The notes: generated by a model not told the origin, from the sequence alone. A stretch of 64,000 nt of DNA from Microbacteriaceae bacterium VKM Ac-2854 (GCA_013205085.1 JABMLH010000003.1:434001-498000); one strand, 5' to 3'. Numbered from the stretch's first letter, positions 26,938 to 37,194 are shown. Translations and numbers: made by a program.

Positions 26938-27395
26938 CGTCGGCGTTCGTTGATGTGGAAGCCCACCAGGATGTCGCGCTGCAGGCCGAACATCTCGCGC
27001 TCCTCCTCGGGCTCCGCGTGGTCGAAACCGAGCAGGTGCAGCAGGCCGTGCGCCGTCAGCAGCTGCAGTTCGTCCAGCGTGGAGTGGCCGGCTTGCTCGG
27101 CCTGACCCATCGCGACCTGCGGGCAGAGCACGATGTCGCCGAGCAGGCCGGCCGGGGTCTGCTCGTCCTCCGTGCCGGGGCGCAACTCATCCATCGGGAA
27201 GCTGAGCACATCGGTGGGTCCGGGCTCGTCCATCCACTGCACGTGCAGTTGCTCCATGGCGCCCTCGTCGACCAGCACGATCGCGAGCTCCGCATCCGGA
27301 TGCACGTGCAGCGTGTCGAGCGCGTAGGTCGCCAATCGCAGGATGGCGGCCTCGTCGACCGGCACGGACGACTCGTTGTTGATCTCGATGCTCAC
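26934..27395 (-). CDS. ybeY: rRNA maturation RNase YbeY
   Basis: A 153-aa zinc endoribonuclease required for 16S rRNA 3'-end processing. The metal site is the H116-x3-H120-x5-H126 motif in [13 protein letters not shown]. The upstream DVLSFPMDE and [11 protein letters not shown] blocks are also diagnostic. It lies 38 bp after phoH and overlaps the CorC-like gene. The phoH-ybeY-corC-era order is conserved across bacteria and supports a shared role in RNA metabolism. Confidence 0.97.
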   Translation of the reverse strand: MSIEINNESSVPVDEAAILRLATYALDTLHVHPDAELAIVLVDEGAMEQLHVQWMDEPGPTDVLSFPMDELRPGTEDEQTPAGLLGDIVLCPQVAMGQAEQAGHSTLDELQLLTAHGLLHLLGFDHAEPEEEREMFGLQRDILVGFHINERRR

Positions 27396-27433
27396 GGGGT
27401 GTTCGGTGTCCTTCTTCGTGGTCGTAGCCGGCG

Positions 27434-28513
27434 CTAGGAGCGCGGGCCCTTCGGCTGATGATCGCGCGGCGCGCGGGGGCCGCCGGAGCGGCGCTCCGCA
27501 CGGTTGGCGAATTCGCGGGCCTGCTCGCGCTCGAAGTGCGCGGCCTGCTTCTGCTGGTCGTACTCCGTGTAGGCGTCCACGATGCGCCCGACCAGCGAAT
27601 GCCGCACGACGTCGTCGCTGGTGAGTCGGGTGAAGTGGATGTCGTCGATCCCGTCGAGTACCCGGGTCACGAGCCGCAGCCCGCTGGCACCGGTGGGCAG
27701 GTCGATCTGTGTGATGTCGCCGGTCACGACCATCTTCGAGCCGAAGCCGAGGCGCGTGAGGAACATCTTCATCTGTTCCGGCGTGGTGTTCTGCGCCTCG
27801 TCGAGCACGATGAAGGAGTTGTTCAGGGTGCGCCCGCGCATGTACGCGAGCGGTGCGACCTCGATGGTGCCGGCCGCGAGCAGCTTGGGCACGATCTCCG
27901 GATCCATCATCTCGTTCAGCGCGTCGTAGAGCGGGCGCAGGTACGGATCGATCTTGTCGGTCAACGTGCCGGGCAGGTAGCCCAGCCGCTCCCCCGCCTC
28001 GACGGCCGGACGGGTCAGGATGATCCGATCGACTTCCTTGCGCTGCAGCGCCTGCACGGCCTTCGCCATGGCGAGGTAGGTCTTGCCGGTGCCGGCCGGG
28101 CCGATGCCGAAGACGATCGTGGCCTCATCGATCGCGTCGACGTAGTCCTTCTGGCCGAGCGTCTTCGGGCGCACGCTCTTGCCGCGAGCGGTCAGGATCG
28201 CCTGGCCGAACGCCTCCGCCGGGCTCATGGAGCCGCCGGCGCCGAGGATGCGCGCCGACTCCTGCACCTCGGAGGGCTCCAGGTCGTGTCCGTTCTTGGT
28301 CATCAGCACCAGTTCTTCCACCAGTCGACGGGCGGGCGCGAGCTGCGCGACCTCGCCGGTCAGGGTCACTTCGTTGCCCCGGACGTGCACCTGCACCAGC
28401 GGGAACTGTCTCTCGACCGTCTTGATCAGTCGGTCCTGCGGGCCGAGCAGGCGCACCATCGCGACGCCGTCGACGGTGATCACCTCGGTCGAGAGGTCGT
28501 GATCGTCAGCCAA
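27434..28513 (-). CDS. PhoH-family ATPase
   Basis: A 359-aa PhoH-like protein (KH-like N-terminal region plus P-loop ATPase). Walker A is GPAGTGKT in [18 protein letters not shown]. Walker B is [23 protein letters not shown], and sensor residues lie in [12 protein letters not shown]. The start codon appears to be TTG at 28513, with GGAAGG six bases upstream, overlapping the HIT gene stop by 8 bp. The Arg-rich C-terminus ([13 protein letters not shown]) is probably disordered. It is thought to work in RNA turnover or ribosome maturation with YbeY; its direct activity is not settled. Confidence 0.94.
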   Translation of the reverse strand: MADDHDLSTEVITVDGVAMVRLLGPQDRLIKTVERQFPLVQVHVRGNEVTLTGEVAQLAPARRLVEELVLMTKNGHDLEPSEVQESARILGAGGSMSPAEAFGQAILTARGKSVRPKTLGQKDYVDAIDEATIVFGIGPAGTGKTYLAMAKAVQALQRKEVDRIILTRPAVEAGERLGYLPGTLTDKIDPYLRPLYDALNEMMDPEIVPKLLAAGTIEVAPLAYMRGRTLNNSFIVLDEAQNTTPEQMKMFLTRLGFGSKMVVTGDITQIDLPTGASGLRLVTRVLDGIDDIHFTRLTSDDVVRHSLVGRIVDAYTEYDQQKQAAHFEREQAREFANRAERRSGGPRAPRDHQPKGPRS

Positions 28514-28850
28514 GGGAGCCTTCCGTCAGGCCGCCGCCCAGCACGTGCGCGTGCACGTGGAACACGGTCTGGCCGGCCTCTTCACCGGTATTGAAGACGA
28601 GGCGGAACTGACCGCCGGTCTGCTCCTGCGCGATGGACTGCGCCGTCGCGACGACCTCGGCGAGCAACGCCGGGTCGGCGGCGGCGAGTTCGGCGACGTT
28701 CGCGTACTCCTGAGTCTTCGGGAAGACGAGGACGTGCACGGGCGCCTTCGGCGCGATGTCGCGGATGGCCAGCACGCGGTCGCTCTCGAACACCACGTCG
28801 GCCGGGATCTCGCGGTTCACGATCCGCGTGAAGATGGTGGCTTCGGTCAT
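28506..28850 (-). CDS. HIT-family (histidine triad) protein
   Basis: A 114-aa HINT-type nucleotide hydrolase/transferase. The histidine triad is FHVHAHVLGG near the C-terminus, and the N-terminal TIFTRIVNREIPADVVFESDRVLAIRD is the usual HIT start. These enzymes hydrolyse AMP-lysine or related phosphoramidates in the cytoplasm. It sits directly before phoH, with overlapping stop and start, as in many actinobacteria. Confidence 0.95.
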   Translation of the reverse strand: MTEATIFTRIVNREIPADVVFESDRVLAIRDIAPKAPVHVLVFPKTQEYANVAELAAADPALLAEVVATAQSIAQEQTGGQFRLVFNTGEEAGQTVFHVHAHVLGGGLTEGSLG

Positions 28851-28911
28851 GTGTTCAGGGTACCGGGCGGCACCGACACCCGGACGTGGTTTCGCTCAGG
28901 GCGGGTGTTCA

Positions 28912-29028
28912 CGAAATTTCGCGAGATTCGCTGTTTCGGCGGAACCGTTGCGAGATCGGGCGGCGCGGACGAGATCGGGCGCCGCGGCGGCGCACCTCGT
29001 CCGCAGCACCGAATCTCGCGAAATTTCG
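28912..29028. repeat. Inverted-repeat element with CGAAATTTCGCGAGATTCG ends (copy 1)
   Basis: Perfect 19-bp terminal inverted repeats (28912-28930 and 29010-29028) flank 79 bp. Inside is a second dyad, GCGGACGAG/CTCGTCCGC. It lies between the rsmE and HIT genes, which point the same way. A related element with identical 19-bp arms occurs at 36994-37160. Confidence 0.8.
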
Positions 29029-29045
29029 CGACGTCGGAGCGCGGG

Positions 29046-29774
29046 TCACCAGCGGCCGAGCGCGGCGGAGAGCACCGCGATCGCGGCCGGGCCGGCGGTG
29101 GAGGTGCGCAGGACGTTGGTGCCCAGGTGCACCAGCTCGGCACCCGACTCCGACAGCAGCGTCAGTTCCTCCGCGGAGACGCCGCCCTCGGGGCCGACGA
29201 CGAGCAGCACGTCGCGGGCGTCGAACTCGAGCGACGTCAGGGCGACAGAGGCGCTCGGCTCGAGCACCAGGATCCGCTCGCCCCGGGTGGCCAGCTGCTT
29301 CGTCGACACGATCGCCGACACCTCGGGCACCCAGGCGCGCAACGACTGCTTGCTCGCCTCGCGCACGATCGACGCCCAGCGCTCGCGGCCCTTCTGCTCC
29401 TTCGGCCCGCTCCAACGCGAGATCGAGCGGGCGGCCTGCCAGGGCACGATCTCGTCGACCCCGAGCTCGGTCGACGCCTGCACTGCGAGCTCGTCGCGGT
29501 CGCCTTTCGCGAGCGCCTGCGCCAGCGCCAGGCGCGGCGCCGCGGCGGGCACCAGCTCGACCGATTCCACAGCCACCGCGAGTCGCGCGGGCGCCGCATC
29601 CGTCACGGTCACCGTCGCGATCCGGCCGCGACCGTCTCCGACCCGGATGCTCTCGCCCGCGCGGATGCGGCTCACGGTCGCCGCGTGCCGCGCCTCCGCC
29701 CCGGTGAGCACCAGGGTGCCCCCGGCCACGAAGTCCGCCGCGTCGAGCGACTCATCGATGTAGTGGTGCGCCAC
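29046..29774 (-). CDS. rsmE: 16S rRNA (uracil-1498-N3)-methyltransferase
   Basis: A 242-aa SPOUT methyltransferase. The N-terminal PUA-like domain (GTLVLTGAEARHAATVSRIRAGESIRVGDGRG) is followed by the knotted domain with VVGPEGGVSAEELTLL and LGTNVLRTSTAGPAAIAVLSA, the S-adenosylmethionine-binding deep knot. The start is GTG at 29774, with GGAGG six bases upstream. In actinobacteria it typically follows dnaJ, as here, though a strong palindrome separates the two. Confidence 0.96.
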   Translation of the reverse strand: MAHHYIDESLDAADFVAGGTLVLTGAEARHAATVSRIRAGESIRVGDGRGRIATVTVTDAAPARLAVAVESVELVPAAAPRLALAQALAKGDRDELAVQASTELGVDEIVPWQAARSISRWSGPKEQKGRERWASIVREASKQSLRAWVPEVSAIVSTKQLATRGERILVLEPSASVALTSLEFDARDVLLVVGPEGGVSAEELTLLSESGAELVHLGTNVLRTSTAGPAAIAVLSAALGRW

Positions 29775-29806
29775 GGCGCCTCCTTCATGCGGTCGAACCA
29801 GCGGCC

Positions 29807-29874
29807 CCAGCCCGGGTTGTCACTCCGCGTCCCGTTTCGGTCCGGAACGGACGCAACGTGACAACCCGGGCTGG
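29807..29874. terminator. Palindrome between dnaJ and rsmE, GGTTGTCAC family (copy 2)
   Basis: Perfect arms CCAGCCCGGGTTGTCAC (29807-29823) and complement (29858-29874) around a 34-base loop that itself has CCGT/ACGG pairing. It could terminate or attenuate the hrcA-dnaJ message before rsmE. Confidence 0.75.
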
Positions 29875-29880
29875 CAGCGG

Positions 29881-30990
29881 CTAGCCGAGGAAGCGGTCGC
29901 GGAGCTTGGAGAACAGGCCCTGCTGGAAGTGCGTCAAGGCGGGCTTGGCCGGCTTGTAGTGCTTCGAGAACTCGGTGATCAGCTCGCGCTCTCGGTGACC
30001 CAGCTTGGTCGGCGTGACCACCTGGATGCCGACCTTCAGGTCGCCGCGACCGTTGCCGCGCAGGCGGGTGACGCCGCGGCCCTTGATCGTGACGATCTCG
30101 GCGCTCTGCGTGCCCGGCTTGACCTCGATCTCGATGTCGCCGTCGAGGGCGGCGAGGTTCGTGGTCGAGCCGAGGATCGCATCCGTCATCTGCACCTCGA
30201 GGGTGCACAGGATGTCGTCGCCGTTGCGGCTGAAGATGTCGTGGTGCTTGACCTTGATCTCGAGGTACAGGTCGCCGTTCGGGCCTCCGGCGGGGCCGAC
30301 CTCGCCGCTGCCGGGCATCTGCAGACGCAGGCCCGTGTCGACGCCGGCGGGGATGTCCACCGGGATGGTGCGGCGCGCGCGCACCCGGCCCTGACCCTGG
30401 CAGGTCGAGCACGGCGTCGCGATCACGGTGCCGTAGCCGCGGCAGGTGCCGCAGGGGCTGGACGTCATCACGTTGCCCAGCAGCGAGCGGACGGTGCGCT
30501 GGATCTGGCCGGAGCCGTGGCAGATGTCGCAGGTGACGGGCGACGTGCCCGGCTGGCAGCAGGAGCCCTGACAGGTCTCGCAGAGCACGGCCGTGTCGAC
30601 CTCGAGCTCGCGGTGCGTGCCGAAGATGACCTCGTCCAGCGAAACCTCGACACGCAGCAAAGCATCCTGGCCGCGCTCGCGGCGGGAGCGCGGACCGCGG
30701 GATCCGCCGCCGCCGCCCTGGCCGAAGAAGGTCTCGAAGATGTCGCCGAAGCCGCCGAAGTTCTGACCGCCGCCGAAGCCGCCGTCCTGCGGACCGCGGT
30801 CGTACTGCTGACGCTGCTGCGGGTCGCTCAGCACGTCGTAGGCGTGCGTGACCAACTTGAAGCGCTCGGAGGCATCGGCACTCGGGTTGACGTCGGGGTG
30901 CAGCTCCCGGGCGAGGCGGCGGTACGCCTTCTTGATCGCGTCGGGGGTGGCGTCGCGCTCGACGCCCAGCACTTCGTAATGATCGGCCAC
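29881..30990 (-). CDS. dnaJ: Chaperone protein DnaJ
   Basis: A 369-aa Hsp40 co-chaperone of the HrcA-linked DnaJ2 type. The J domain has the HPD motif in [15 protein letters not shown] Gly/Phe-rich segment follows, then a zinc domain with four CxxCxG repeats ([33 protein letters not shown]). I prefer GTG at 30990 ([15 protein letters not shown]), the conserved N-terminus. An ATG four codons upstream at 31002 directly abuts an AGAGG, too close for a ribosome binding site, but cannot be excluded. It lies downstream of hrcA and so is under CIRCE control. Confidence 0.95.
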   Translation of the reverse strand: MADHYEVLGVERDATPDAIKKAYRRLARELHPDVNPSADASERFKLVTHAYDVLSDPQQRQQYDRGPQDGGFGGGQNFGGFGDIFETFFGQGGGGGSRGPRSRRERGQDALLRVEVSLDEVIFGTHRELEVDTAVLCETCQGSCCQPGTSPVTCDICHGSGQIQRTVRSLLGNVMTSSPCGTCRGYGTVIATPCSTCQGQGRVRARRTIPVDIPAGVDTGLRLQMPGSGEVGPAGGPNGDLYLEIKVKHHDIFSRNGDDILCTLEVQMTDAILGSTTNLAALDGDIEIEVKPGTQSAEIVTIKGRGVTRLRGNGRGDLKVGIQVVTPTKLGHRERELITEFSKHYKPAKPALTHFQQGLFSKLRDRFLG

Positions 30991-31060
30991 AGGTGGCTTC
31001 ATCCTCTGTTCGTGATTCTGATGGGTTCTGAAGTCGTGATGGATAAGGAGGTTCGCGCGG

Positions 31061-32083
31061 CTATTGCTCGCCGAGCAATCGGGACAGGTACCGCGCCACC
31101 GCACGCACCGCGGCGATGTTGCCGGAGTAGTCCATCCGGATGGGTCCGAGTACACCCAGGCGGGCGACCTGGCCACCGGCAACGGAGTAACCGCTGGTGA
31201 GCACGCTGGTCTCCTGCAGACCGAACGGGGCGTTCTCCCGCCCGATCCGGACCGAGACCCCGCGCGGATCCGGCACCATCTCGCCGAAGAGGCGCAGCAA
31301 CTCGACCTGCTCCTCGATGGCTTCGAGCACCGGATAGAGGTTGCCGGAGAAGTCCTCCTCCGTGCGCACCAGGTTCGCGGCGCCCGCCATCACGAGGCGA
31401 TCCTGCCGGTTCGCGCCCACCTGCTCGATCAGGGTGGCGACGATCGTCGAGACGGCCGCGCGACGCTCGGGCGCGAACTGCTCGATCGCCGCGGCGAACG
31501 ACTCCGCCGCCTGCGCCAGACCGAGTCCGATCGCCGCGGTGTTCAGCTTGGCTCGGATCTCACCGAGGAACACCTCGTCGACGTCCTCCGCCAGCTCCAG
31601 CACGCGCTGGTCGACGCGACCGGTATCCGTGATCAAGACCGAGAGCAGGCGCCGGCTGGACAGCGCGACCAGTTCGACGTGGCGCACGTGCGCGGCGCCG
31701 AAGGAGGGGTACTGCACGAGGGCGACGTTGTGCGTGAGTTGCGAGAGCAGCCGCACGGTCTTCGCGAGCACCTCATCGAGATCCGGGGTCTGGCCCAGGA
31801 AGGTCTCGATCGCGTGCCGCTGCGCCGCGGTGAGCGGCTTGAGGTCGGCCAACTGATCGACGAAAAGCCGGTAGCCCTTGTCGGTCGGCACCCGCCCGGA
31901 GGAGGTGTGCGGGGCCGCGATCAGCTCCTCCTCCTCCAACTGCGCCATGTCGTTGCGGATGGTCGCGGCGGAGACGCCGAAGGAGTGTCGCTCGACGATC
32001 GACTTGGAGCCGACGGGTTCGCGGCTCTCGACGTAGTCCTGCACGATCACGCGCAGCACCTGGAGCCCGCGTTCGGTCACCAT
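31061..32083 (-). CDS. hrcA: Heat-inducible transcription repressor HrcA
   Basis: A 340-aa HrcA. The N-terminal winged helix ([47 protein letters not shown]) and [16 protein letters not shown] are diagnostic; a GAF-like domain follows. ATG at 32083 has GGAGGTG seven bases upstream. The protein represses by binding CIRCE, and a CIRCE element lies 43 bp before its start, so it is autoregulated together with dnaJ. Confidence 0.97.
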   Translation of the reverse strand: MVTERGLQVLRVIVQDYVESREPVGSKSIVERHSFGVSAATIRNDMAQLEEEELIAAPHTSSGRVPTDKGYRLFVDQLADLKPLTAAQRHAIETFLGQTPDLDEVLAKTVRLLSQLTHNVALVQYPSFGAAHVRHVELVALSSRRLLSVLITDTGRVDQRVLELAEDVDEVFLGEIRAKLNTAAIGLGLAQAAESFAAAIEQFAPERRAAVSTIVATLIEQVGANRQDRLVMAGAANLVRTEEDFSGNLYPVLEAIEEQVELLRLFGEMVPDPRGVSVRIGRENAPFGLQETSVLTSGYSVAGGQVARLGVLGPIRMDYSGNIAAVRAVARYLSRLLGEQ

Positions 32084-32125
32084 GGTGAGGCACCTCCCGC
32101 CCGGACATCGACTGCTGCCCGGCGT

Positions 32126-32157
32126 TTGGCACTCCGCCGAGCTGAGTGCCAATCATA
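32126..32157 (-). promoter_or_regulatory. CIRCE operator and hrcA promoter -10
   Basis: TTGGCACTC-N9-GAGTGCCAA at 32126-32152 is a perfect dyad matching the CIRCE consensus (TTAGCACTC-N9-GAGTGCTAA) with one changed position in each arm. A TATGAT -10 element on the minus strand (32152-32157) abuts it, so bound HrcA would block the transcription start. Confidence 0.92.
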
Positions 32158-32309
32158 CCCGCGCATCGGGGCTGTCCCTCATTGCCCCACGATCCGGCTC
32201 GGGCGTACCGTGTGCATCGTGGTCGCAACGAAGCGGAGCCACGTCCGTAGTGCGACTCCGCGCGGGCCGTCCCCTCGCGCGTCGGTGTTCCATCCTGAAA
32301 GGAACGACC

Positions 32310-32687
32310 ATGTCGCAACCCGAAGCCGGACCGACCCCGGCCGCCGTCCCTCCGCTGTCCGAGGCGGAGGATCGCCAGTGGGCCTCCTTCGCCCACCTCG
32401 GCGGCATCATCAGCGTGCTGCCCTCCCTGATCATCTGGCTGGTGTTCAAAGATCGCGGGCGCTTCACCGCCGTCGAGGCGAAGGAGGCGCTGAACTTCCA
32501 GCTCACCCTGCTGGGCGTGCACGTGATCGCCTGGATCCTCGACGCCACCCTGGTCGGCGCGATCATCGGCATCCCGCTGGACCTGGTCGCCTGGATCGTG
32601 GGCATCGTCTACTCGATCCTGGCGTTCGTGAAGGTGAAGGACGGCATCGCGTACCGCTACCCGTTCGCGGTGCGGCTGATCAAGTAA
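32310..32687 (+). CDS. DUF4870-domain membrane protein (paralog 1)
   Basis: A 125-aa protein with a short soluble N-terminus, then the DUF4870 pattern WASFAHLGGIISVLPSLIIWLVFKDRGRFTAVEAKEALNFQLTLL, two further hydrophobic helices and YPFAVRLIK at the C-terminus. The ribosome binding site is GAAAGGA before ATG 32310. Function of this small membrane family is unknown. A clear paralog follows 98 bp downstream, which suggests local duplication. Confidence 0.88.
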   Translation: MSQPEAGPTPAAVPPLSEAEDRQWASFAHLGGIISVLPSLIIWLVFKDRGRFTAVEAKEALNFQLTLLGVHVIAWILDATLVGAIIGIPLDLVAWIVGIVYSILAFVKVKDGIAYRYPFAVRLIK

Positions 32688-32785
32688 AGCCCACGTGACC
32701 GGGGCCGATGCCTTGTGCCACGATGGAGTCGGGGGCTGATCGGCTCCCGGTTTCGAACGCCCGACCGTTCCGAACGGAGACCCTC

Positions 32786-33160
32786 ATGTCAACGCCTCCT
32801 CCCCCGCCTCCGCAGCAGTACACCCCGGCGGCTCCGCTGAACCCGGCCGATGAGAAGACCTGGTCGATCCTCGTGCACCTCGGCGGGATCATCTTCGGGT
32901 TCCTGCCATCGCTGATCGTCTACCTGGTCTTCAAGGGCCGCGGCCCTTTCTTGGAGGCGCACTCCAAGACGGCGCTGAACTTCCAGATCACGATGCTGAT
33001 CGCCTACATCGCGGGCTGGATCCTGTCCTTCATCGGCATCGGCCTGCTCGTGCTCGCCGCGGTCTGGGTGGTGCTGATCGTCTTCTCGATCATCGCCGCC
33101 GTCAAGGCGAGCCAGGGCCAGTACTACACCTACCCCCTGACGATCGCCTTCATCAAGTAG
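32786..33160 (+). CDS. DUF4870-domain membrane protein (paralog 2)
   Basis: A 124-aa protein with a Pro-rich N-terminus (PPPPPPQQYTPAAP), then SILVHLGGIIFGFLPSLIVYLVFKGRGPFLEAHSKTALNFQITML, two helices and YPLTIAFIK. It is closely similar in layout to the preceding gene. The start is ATG 32786, preceded by GGAGA. It is followed by a GAAAAGTTGCAGCCC palindrome shared with convergent hemW. Confidence 0.88.
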   Translation: MSTPPPPPPQQYTPAAPLNPADEKTWSILVHLGGIIFGFLPSLIVYLVFKGRGPFLEAHSKTALNFQITMLIAYIAGWILSFIGIGLLVLAAVWVVLIVFSIIAAVKASQGQYYTYPLTIAFIK

Positions 33161-33180
33161 GCGCCCCTCCCCCGCCCATG

Positions 33181-33224
33181 GCGAAAAGTTGCAGCCCTGG
33201 TCGCCCCGGGGCTGCAACTTTTCG
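33181..33224. terminator. Bidirectional hairpin terminator, GAAAAGTTGCAGCCC family (copy 2)
   Basis: Arms GCGAAAAGTTGCAGCCC (33181-33197) and complement ending at 33224, with a 10-base loop, between convergent DUF4870 and hemW genes. The stem is identical to copy 1 at 12458-12498 over 15 bases. Confidence 0.85.
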
Positions 33225-33225
33225 G

Positions 33226-34449
33226 TTAAGGGGTGATGCGGCGGACGACGGCGTCGGCCAGCAGGCGGCCCTGCAGCGTCAGCACGATGCGGCCCTGCAG
33301 CGCGGCGCGACCGTCGATCAGGGCGTCGCCGATGAGGCCGGCCACCTCGTGGCGGCGGGTGGAGGCGATCGCCTCGATCGGCAGGCCGTCGCGCAGGCGC
33401 GAGCGCAGCAGCACATCCTCGATCACGCGCGTCTCGGCGTCCAGGGTCTCGCGACCGGCAGCGGGTGAGGAACCCGCGGCGATCCGGTCGGCGTAGGCCG
33501 CCGGGTGCTTCACATTCCACCAGCGCACGCCGCCGACGTGACTGTGCGCGCCCGGCCCGACGCCCCACCAGTCGTGGCCGAGCCAGTACGAGAGGTTGTG
33601 CCGCGAGCGGTGATCCACCCCGCGCGACCAGTTGCTCACCTCGTACCAGTCGTAGCCGGCGGCCGCGAGCCGCGCATCCGCCACCTCGTACATGTCGGCC
33701 GTCAGATCGTCGTCCGGCTCGGCGACGGCGCCCGAGCGGATCTGGCGAGCGAGCTTCGTGCCCGTCTCGACGATCAGCGCGTACGCGGAGAGGTGGTCGG
33801 GCTCGCAAGCGAGCGCCGCGTCGAGCGAGCGCGACCAGTCCTCGAGCGACTCCCCCGGCGTGCCGTAGATCAGATCGAGGCTGACCTGCAGCCCGGCCTC
33901 GCGGGCCCACTGCACAACGAGCGGCACGCGCTCGGGATCGTGCGTGCGCTCCAGCGTGGCGAGCACGTGCGGCACGGCCGACTGCATCCCGAAGCTGACC
34001 CGGGTGAAGCCCGCCTCGGCGAGGGTACGCAGGTAGGCGGCGTCGACGGAGTCGGGATTCGCCTCCGTCGTCACCTCGGCCCCGGCACGGATGCCGTGGT
34101 GCTCGCGGATCGCGTCGAGCATCCGCACCAGATCGTTCGCCGGCAGCAGCGTCGGAGTGCCGCCGCCGAAGAACACCGTGGCCGCCTCGCGCCGCGGCAG
34201 GCCGGCGGCGTCGAGCACGTGCGCGCCGAAGGCGATCTCGCGGCTCGCCTCGTCGGCGTAGTCGCTCTGCTTCGCGCCGCGCAGCTCGGTCGCCGTGTAG
34301 GTGTTGAAGTCGCAGTAGCCGCAGCGCACCCGGCAGAACGGCACGTGCACGTACAGCCCGAGGTCGCGCGCGCCGACGCCGTCGGCGACGGAGGCGGGCA
34401 GCAGGCCGTCCAGCGGCGCCGGGTCGGCGATCGGGAGGGGGCCGGCCAC
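33226..34449 (-). CDS. hemW: Radical SAM heme chaperone HemW
   Basis: A 407-aa HemW (formerly confused with oxygen-independent coproporphyrinogen oxidase). The radical-SAM cluster motif C39-x3-C43-x2-C46 is in HVPFCRVRCGYCDFN. Other family blocks are FFGGGTPTLL, TTEANPDSV, RVSFGMQS, LIYGTPGES and HNLSYWLGHDWWGVGPGAHS. The C-terminal HemN domain is present. GTG 34449 shares one base with the upstream stop (TAGTG). HemW inserts heme into respiratory enzymes, and cytochrome bd genes are present further along this window. Confidence 0.95.
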   Translation of the reverse strand: MAGPLPIADPAPLDGLLPASVADGVGARDLGLYVHVPFCRVRCGYCDFNTYTATELRGAKQSDYADEASREIAFGAHVLDAAGLPRREAATVFFGGGTPTLLPANDLVRMLDAIREHHGIRAGAEVTTEANPDSVDAAYLRTLAEAGFTRVSFGMQSAVPHVLATLERTHDPERVPLVVQWAREAGLQVSLDLIYGTPGESLEDWSRSLDAALACEPDHLSAYALIVETGTKLARQIRSGAVAEPDDDLTADMYEVADARLAAAGYDWYEVSNWSRGVDHRSRHNLSYWLGHDWWGVGPGAHSHVGGVRWWNVKHPAAYADRIAAGSSPAAGRETLDAETRVIEDVLLRSRLRDGLPIEAIASTRRHEVAGLIGDALIDGRAALQGRIVLTLQGRLLADAVVRRITP

Positions 34450-35102
34450 TAGGAGACGCGGTGGGGCAGCAAGGCCCGCAGGTACTTCTTGGTGAAGCGC
34501 TTCTGCACCTGGCGCAGCACCGGCGACACGAGCCGGTACTTCCAGTTGCTCGGCCGGGAGAACGCGCGGATCACGATCCAGACGGAGTCGTCGGCCCGCT
34601 TCTCGACGACCCACGACTCCTCGCCGCTCTCCGGATGCCCATCCAGCGTTCCGTACGCGAAGCCGACCTCGTCGGGCTCGTCGATCACGTAGACGACGCG
34701 CACCGGAGCGTCGAAGGTGCGGCCGAACTGCTTGATCTTCAGTACAGCGGTCATCCCGGCGGTGATGTACGGCGTGCCGTCGGCGGCGAAGCGCTCCTCC
34801 GTGGGCCGACTGGTCAGGTCGATCGGGGTGCCCTCGCTGTCGAAGTTCACACCGGTGTACTGCACGCCGTTGCCCGGCTGCACATCCGTCACCTCGATGT
34901 CGCTGCCGCGCTGCACCCCCCAGGTCATCAGCGACGCGGCGACGATGTCGAAGCGCTCCTGGCCGGAGCCGAGCCGAGCCTCGAAACGCTCCGCCTTGAA
35001 GCCCTCCGGCGGATAGCTGAGCAGATCGGGCGCGAGCGTGCCGCCGACGGCCCCGTAGGTGACCTGCGGCTGACCCTCGAAGCTCGAGCGGCGCACGCTC
35101 AC
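34449..35102 (-). CDS. DUF1990-family protein
   Basis: A 217-aa protein of the DUF1990 family, recognised from the pattern [61 protein letters not shown] and the START-like second half ([22 protein letters not shown] ... [20 protein letters not shown]). The GTG start overlaps the lepA stop (GTGA) and its stop overlaps the hemW start, so it is in the lepA-hemW operon. Function is unknown; no catalytic motif is evident. Confidence 0.87.
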   Translation of the reverse strand: MSVRRSSFEGQPQVTYGAVGGTLAPDLLSYPPEGFKAERFEARLGSGQERFDIVAASLMTWGVQRGSDIEVTDVQPGNGVQYTGVNFDSEGTPIDLTSRPTEERFAADGTPYITAGMTAVLKIKQFGRTFDAPVRVVYVIDEPDEVGFAYGTLDGHPESGEESWVVEKRADDSVWIVIRAFSRPSNWKYRLVSPVLRQVQKRFTKKYLRALLPHRVS

Positions 35103-36949
35103 TTCTTGTCCTTCTTCTCCACGTCACCCGAGAGCGCGGCGATGAACGCCTCCTGCGGCACCTCGACGCGGCCGACCATCTTCATGCGCTTCTTGCCTTC
35201 CTTCTGCTTCTCCAGAAGTTTGCGCTTGCGGGTGATGTCACCGCCATAGCACTTGGCCAGAACGTCCTTGCGCATGGCACGGATCGACTCGCGCGCGATG
35301 ATCCGCGCGCCGATCGCGGCCTGGATCGGCACCTCGAACTGCTGCCGCGGAATCAGCTCGCGCAGGCGGCCCGTCATCAGCACGCCGTAGGCGTAGGCCT
35401 TGTCGCGGTGCACGATCGCGCTGAACGCGTCGACCTGCTCGCCCTGCAACAGGATGTCGACCTTCACGAGGTCGGCCTCCTGGTCGCCGGCGGGCTCGTA
35501 GTCGAGCGAGGCGTAGCCGGCCGTCTTCGACTTGAGGTTGTCGAAGAAGTCGAACACGATCTCGCCGAGGGGCATGTGGTAGCGGATCTCGACCCGGTCC
35601 TCGCCGAGGTACTCCATGCCCAGCAGGGTGCCGCGCCGGCTCTGGCACAGCTCCATGATGGTGCCGACGTAGTCCTTCGGGGCGAGGATCGCGGCCTTGA
35701 CGATCGGCTCGGTGACGGAGGAGATCTTGCCGACCGGGAACTCGCTCGGGTTGGTCACGGTGACGGTCTTCTTGTCCTCCGTGGTCACCTCGTAGATCAC
35801 CGAGGGAGCCGTGGTGATCAGGTCGAGGCCGAACTCGCGGTCGAGTCGCTCGGTGACGATCTCGAGATGCAGGAGGCCGAGGAAGCCGCAGCGGAAGCCG
35901 AAGCCCAGCGCGACGGAGGTCTCCGGCTCGTAGACGAGGGCCGCGTCGGAGAGCTTGAGCTTGTCCAGCGCCTCGCGCAGATCGGGGTAGTCGCTGCCGT
36001 CGATCGGATATAGACCCGAGAACACCATCGGCAGCGGCTCGGTGTAGCCGGGCAGCGCCTCGGTCGCGGGCTTGGCCGCCGTGGTCACGGTGTCGCCGAC
36101 CTTCGACTGGCGCACGTCCTTCACGCCGGTGATCAGGTAGCCGACCTCGCCGACGCCGAGGCCCTTCGTCGAGGCGGGCTCGGGCGAGGAGACGCCGATC
36201 TCGAGGATCTCGTGCGTCGCGCGGGTCGACATCATCTGGATCTTCTCGCGCGGCGAGAGCTGGCCGTCGATCATCCGCACGTAGGTGACCACGCCGCGGT
36301 AGGCGTCGTAGACGGAGTCGAAGATCATGGCGCGAGCCGGCGCATCCTTCACGCCCTGCGGGGCGGGGATGAGTTCGGTGACTCGGTCCAGCAACGCCTC
36401 GACGCCCATGCCGGTCTTGCCGGAGACGCGCAGCACGTCGTCGGGGTCGCCGCCGATCAGGCCGGCGAGCTCCTTCGCGTATTTCTCGGGGTCTGCGGCC
36501 GGCAGGTCGATCTTGTTCAGGACCGGGATGATCGTGAGGTCGTTCTCCAACGCGAGGTACAGGTTCGCGAGGGTCTGCGCCTCGATGCCCTGCGCGGCGT
36601 CGACCAGGAGGATCGCGCCCTCGCACGCGGCGAGCGAACGGCTGACCTCGTAGGAGAAATCGACGTGGCCGGGGGTGTCGATCATGTTCAGCGCGAAGGT
36701 CTGGCCCGCGTTCGCCCACGGCATCCGCACGGCCTGGCTCTTGATCGTGATGCCGCGCTCGCGCTCGATGTCCATCCGGTCCAGGTACTGCGCCCGCGCA
36801 TCCCGGTCGGAGACGACGCCGGTGATGCCGAGCATCCGGTCGGCGAGGGTGGACTTGCCGTGGTCGATGTGCGCGATGATGCAGAAGTTGCGGATGAACG
36901 CCGGATCGGTCGCGGCGGGCTCGAGACCCTTGAGTGCACGTGGAGACAT
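35099..36949 (-). CDS. lepA: Elongation factor 4 (LepA)
   Basis: A 616-aa translational GTPase that acts on the 70S ribosome and in 30S biogenesis. The G domain has G1 [10 protein letters not shown]3 DTPGHVDF and G4 NKIDLP. LepA-specific C-terminal blocks are [27 protein letters not shown] and [38 protein letters not shown]. The ATG at 36949 ([16 protein letters not shown]) is preferred; upstream in-frame sequence runs into a repeat element. It heads the lepA-DUF1990-hemW operon. Confidence 0.98.
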   Translation of the reverse strand: MSPRALKGLEPAATDPAFIRNFCIIAHIDHGKSTLADRMLGITGVVSDRDARAQYLDRMDIERERGITIKSQAVRMPWANAGQTFALNMIDTPGHVDFSYEVSRSLAACEGAILLVDAAQGIEAQTLANLYLALENDLTIIPVLNKIDLPAADPEKYAKELAGLIGGDPDDVLRVSGKTGMGVEALLDRVTELIPAPQGVKDAPARAMIFDSVYDAYRGVVTYVRMIDGQLSPREKIQMMSTRATHEILEIGVSSPEPASTKGLGVGEVGYLITGVKDVRQSKVGDTVTTAAKPATEALPGYTEPLPMVFSGLYPIDGSDYPDLREALDKLKLSDAALVYEPETSVALGFGFRCGFLGLLHLEIVTERLDREFGLDLITTAPSVIYEVTTEDKKTVTVTNPSEFPVGKISSVTEPIVKAAILAPKDYVGTIMELCQSRRGTLLGMEYLGEDRVEIRYHMPLGEIVFDFFDNLKSKTAGYASLDYEPAGDQEADLVKVDILLQGEQVDAFSAIVHRDKAYAYGVLMTGRLRELIPRQQFEVPIQAAIGARIIARESIRAMRKDVLAKCYGGDITRKRKLLEKQKEGKKRMKMVGRVEVPQEAFIAALSGDVEKKDKK

Positions 36950-36987
36950 TGTGCGTCTAGTGTCCCATGCCGCCGGGCCGCCCACCG

Positions 36988-37160
36988 ATCTCGCGAAATT
37001 TCGCGAGATTCGGGTCTGCGGACGATATGCCGCGCCGCGGCAGCCGACCTCGTCCGCCGCGCCCCATCTCGACCGCGCCCGCTGCACCGTCGCGTCCGCA
37101 GCCACGCATCTCGTCCGCAGCACCCATCTCGTCCGCCGCAGCGAATCTCGCGAAATTTCG
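36988..37160. repeat. Inverted-repeat element with CGAAATTTCGCGAGATTCG ends (copy 2)
   Basis: The same 19-bp arms as at 28912-29028 lie at 36994-37012 and 37142-37160. The left arm is extended into a perfect 22-bp palindrome (36988-37009). Between them are several CTCGTCCGC motifs, including tandem units CATCTCGTCCGCAGCAC and CATCTCGTCCGCCGCAG near 37107-37140. It separates lepA from the GNAT gene and occupies most of this 245-bp gap. Confidence 0.8.
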
Positions 37161-37194
37161 CGAAGCTCGCGGGCCGGCGGCGGAGCCCCCGGCG

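Noticed and set aside
31003-31182. N-terminal extension of DnaJ.
   Set aside because: The in-frame upstream residues overlap the 3' end of hrcA and do not resemble a J-domain protein; start set near the conserved ADHYEVLG.
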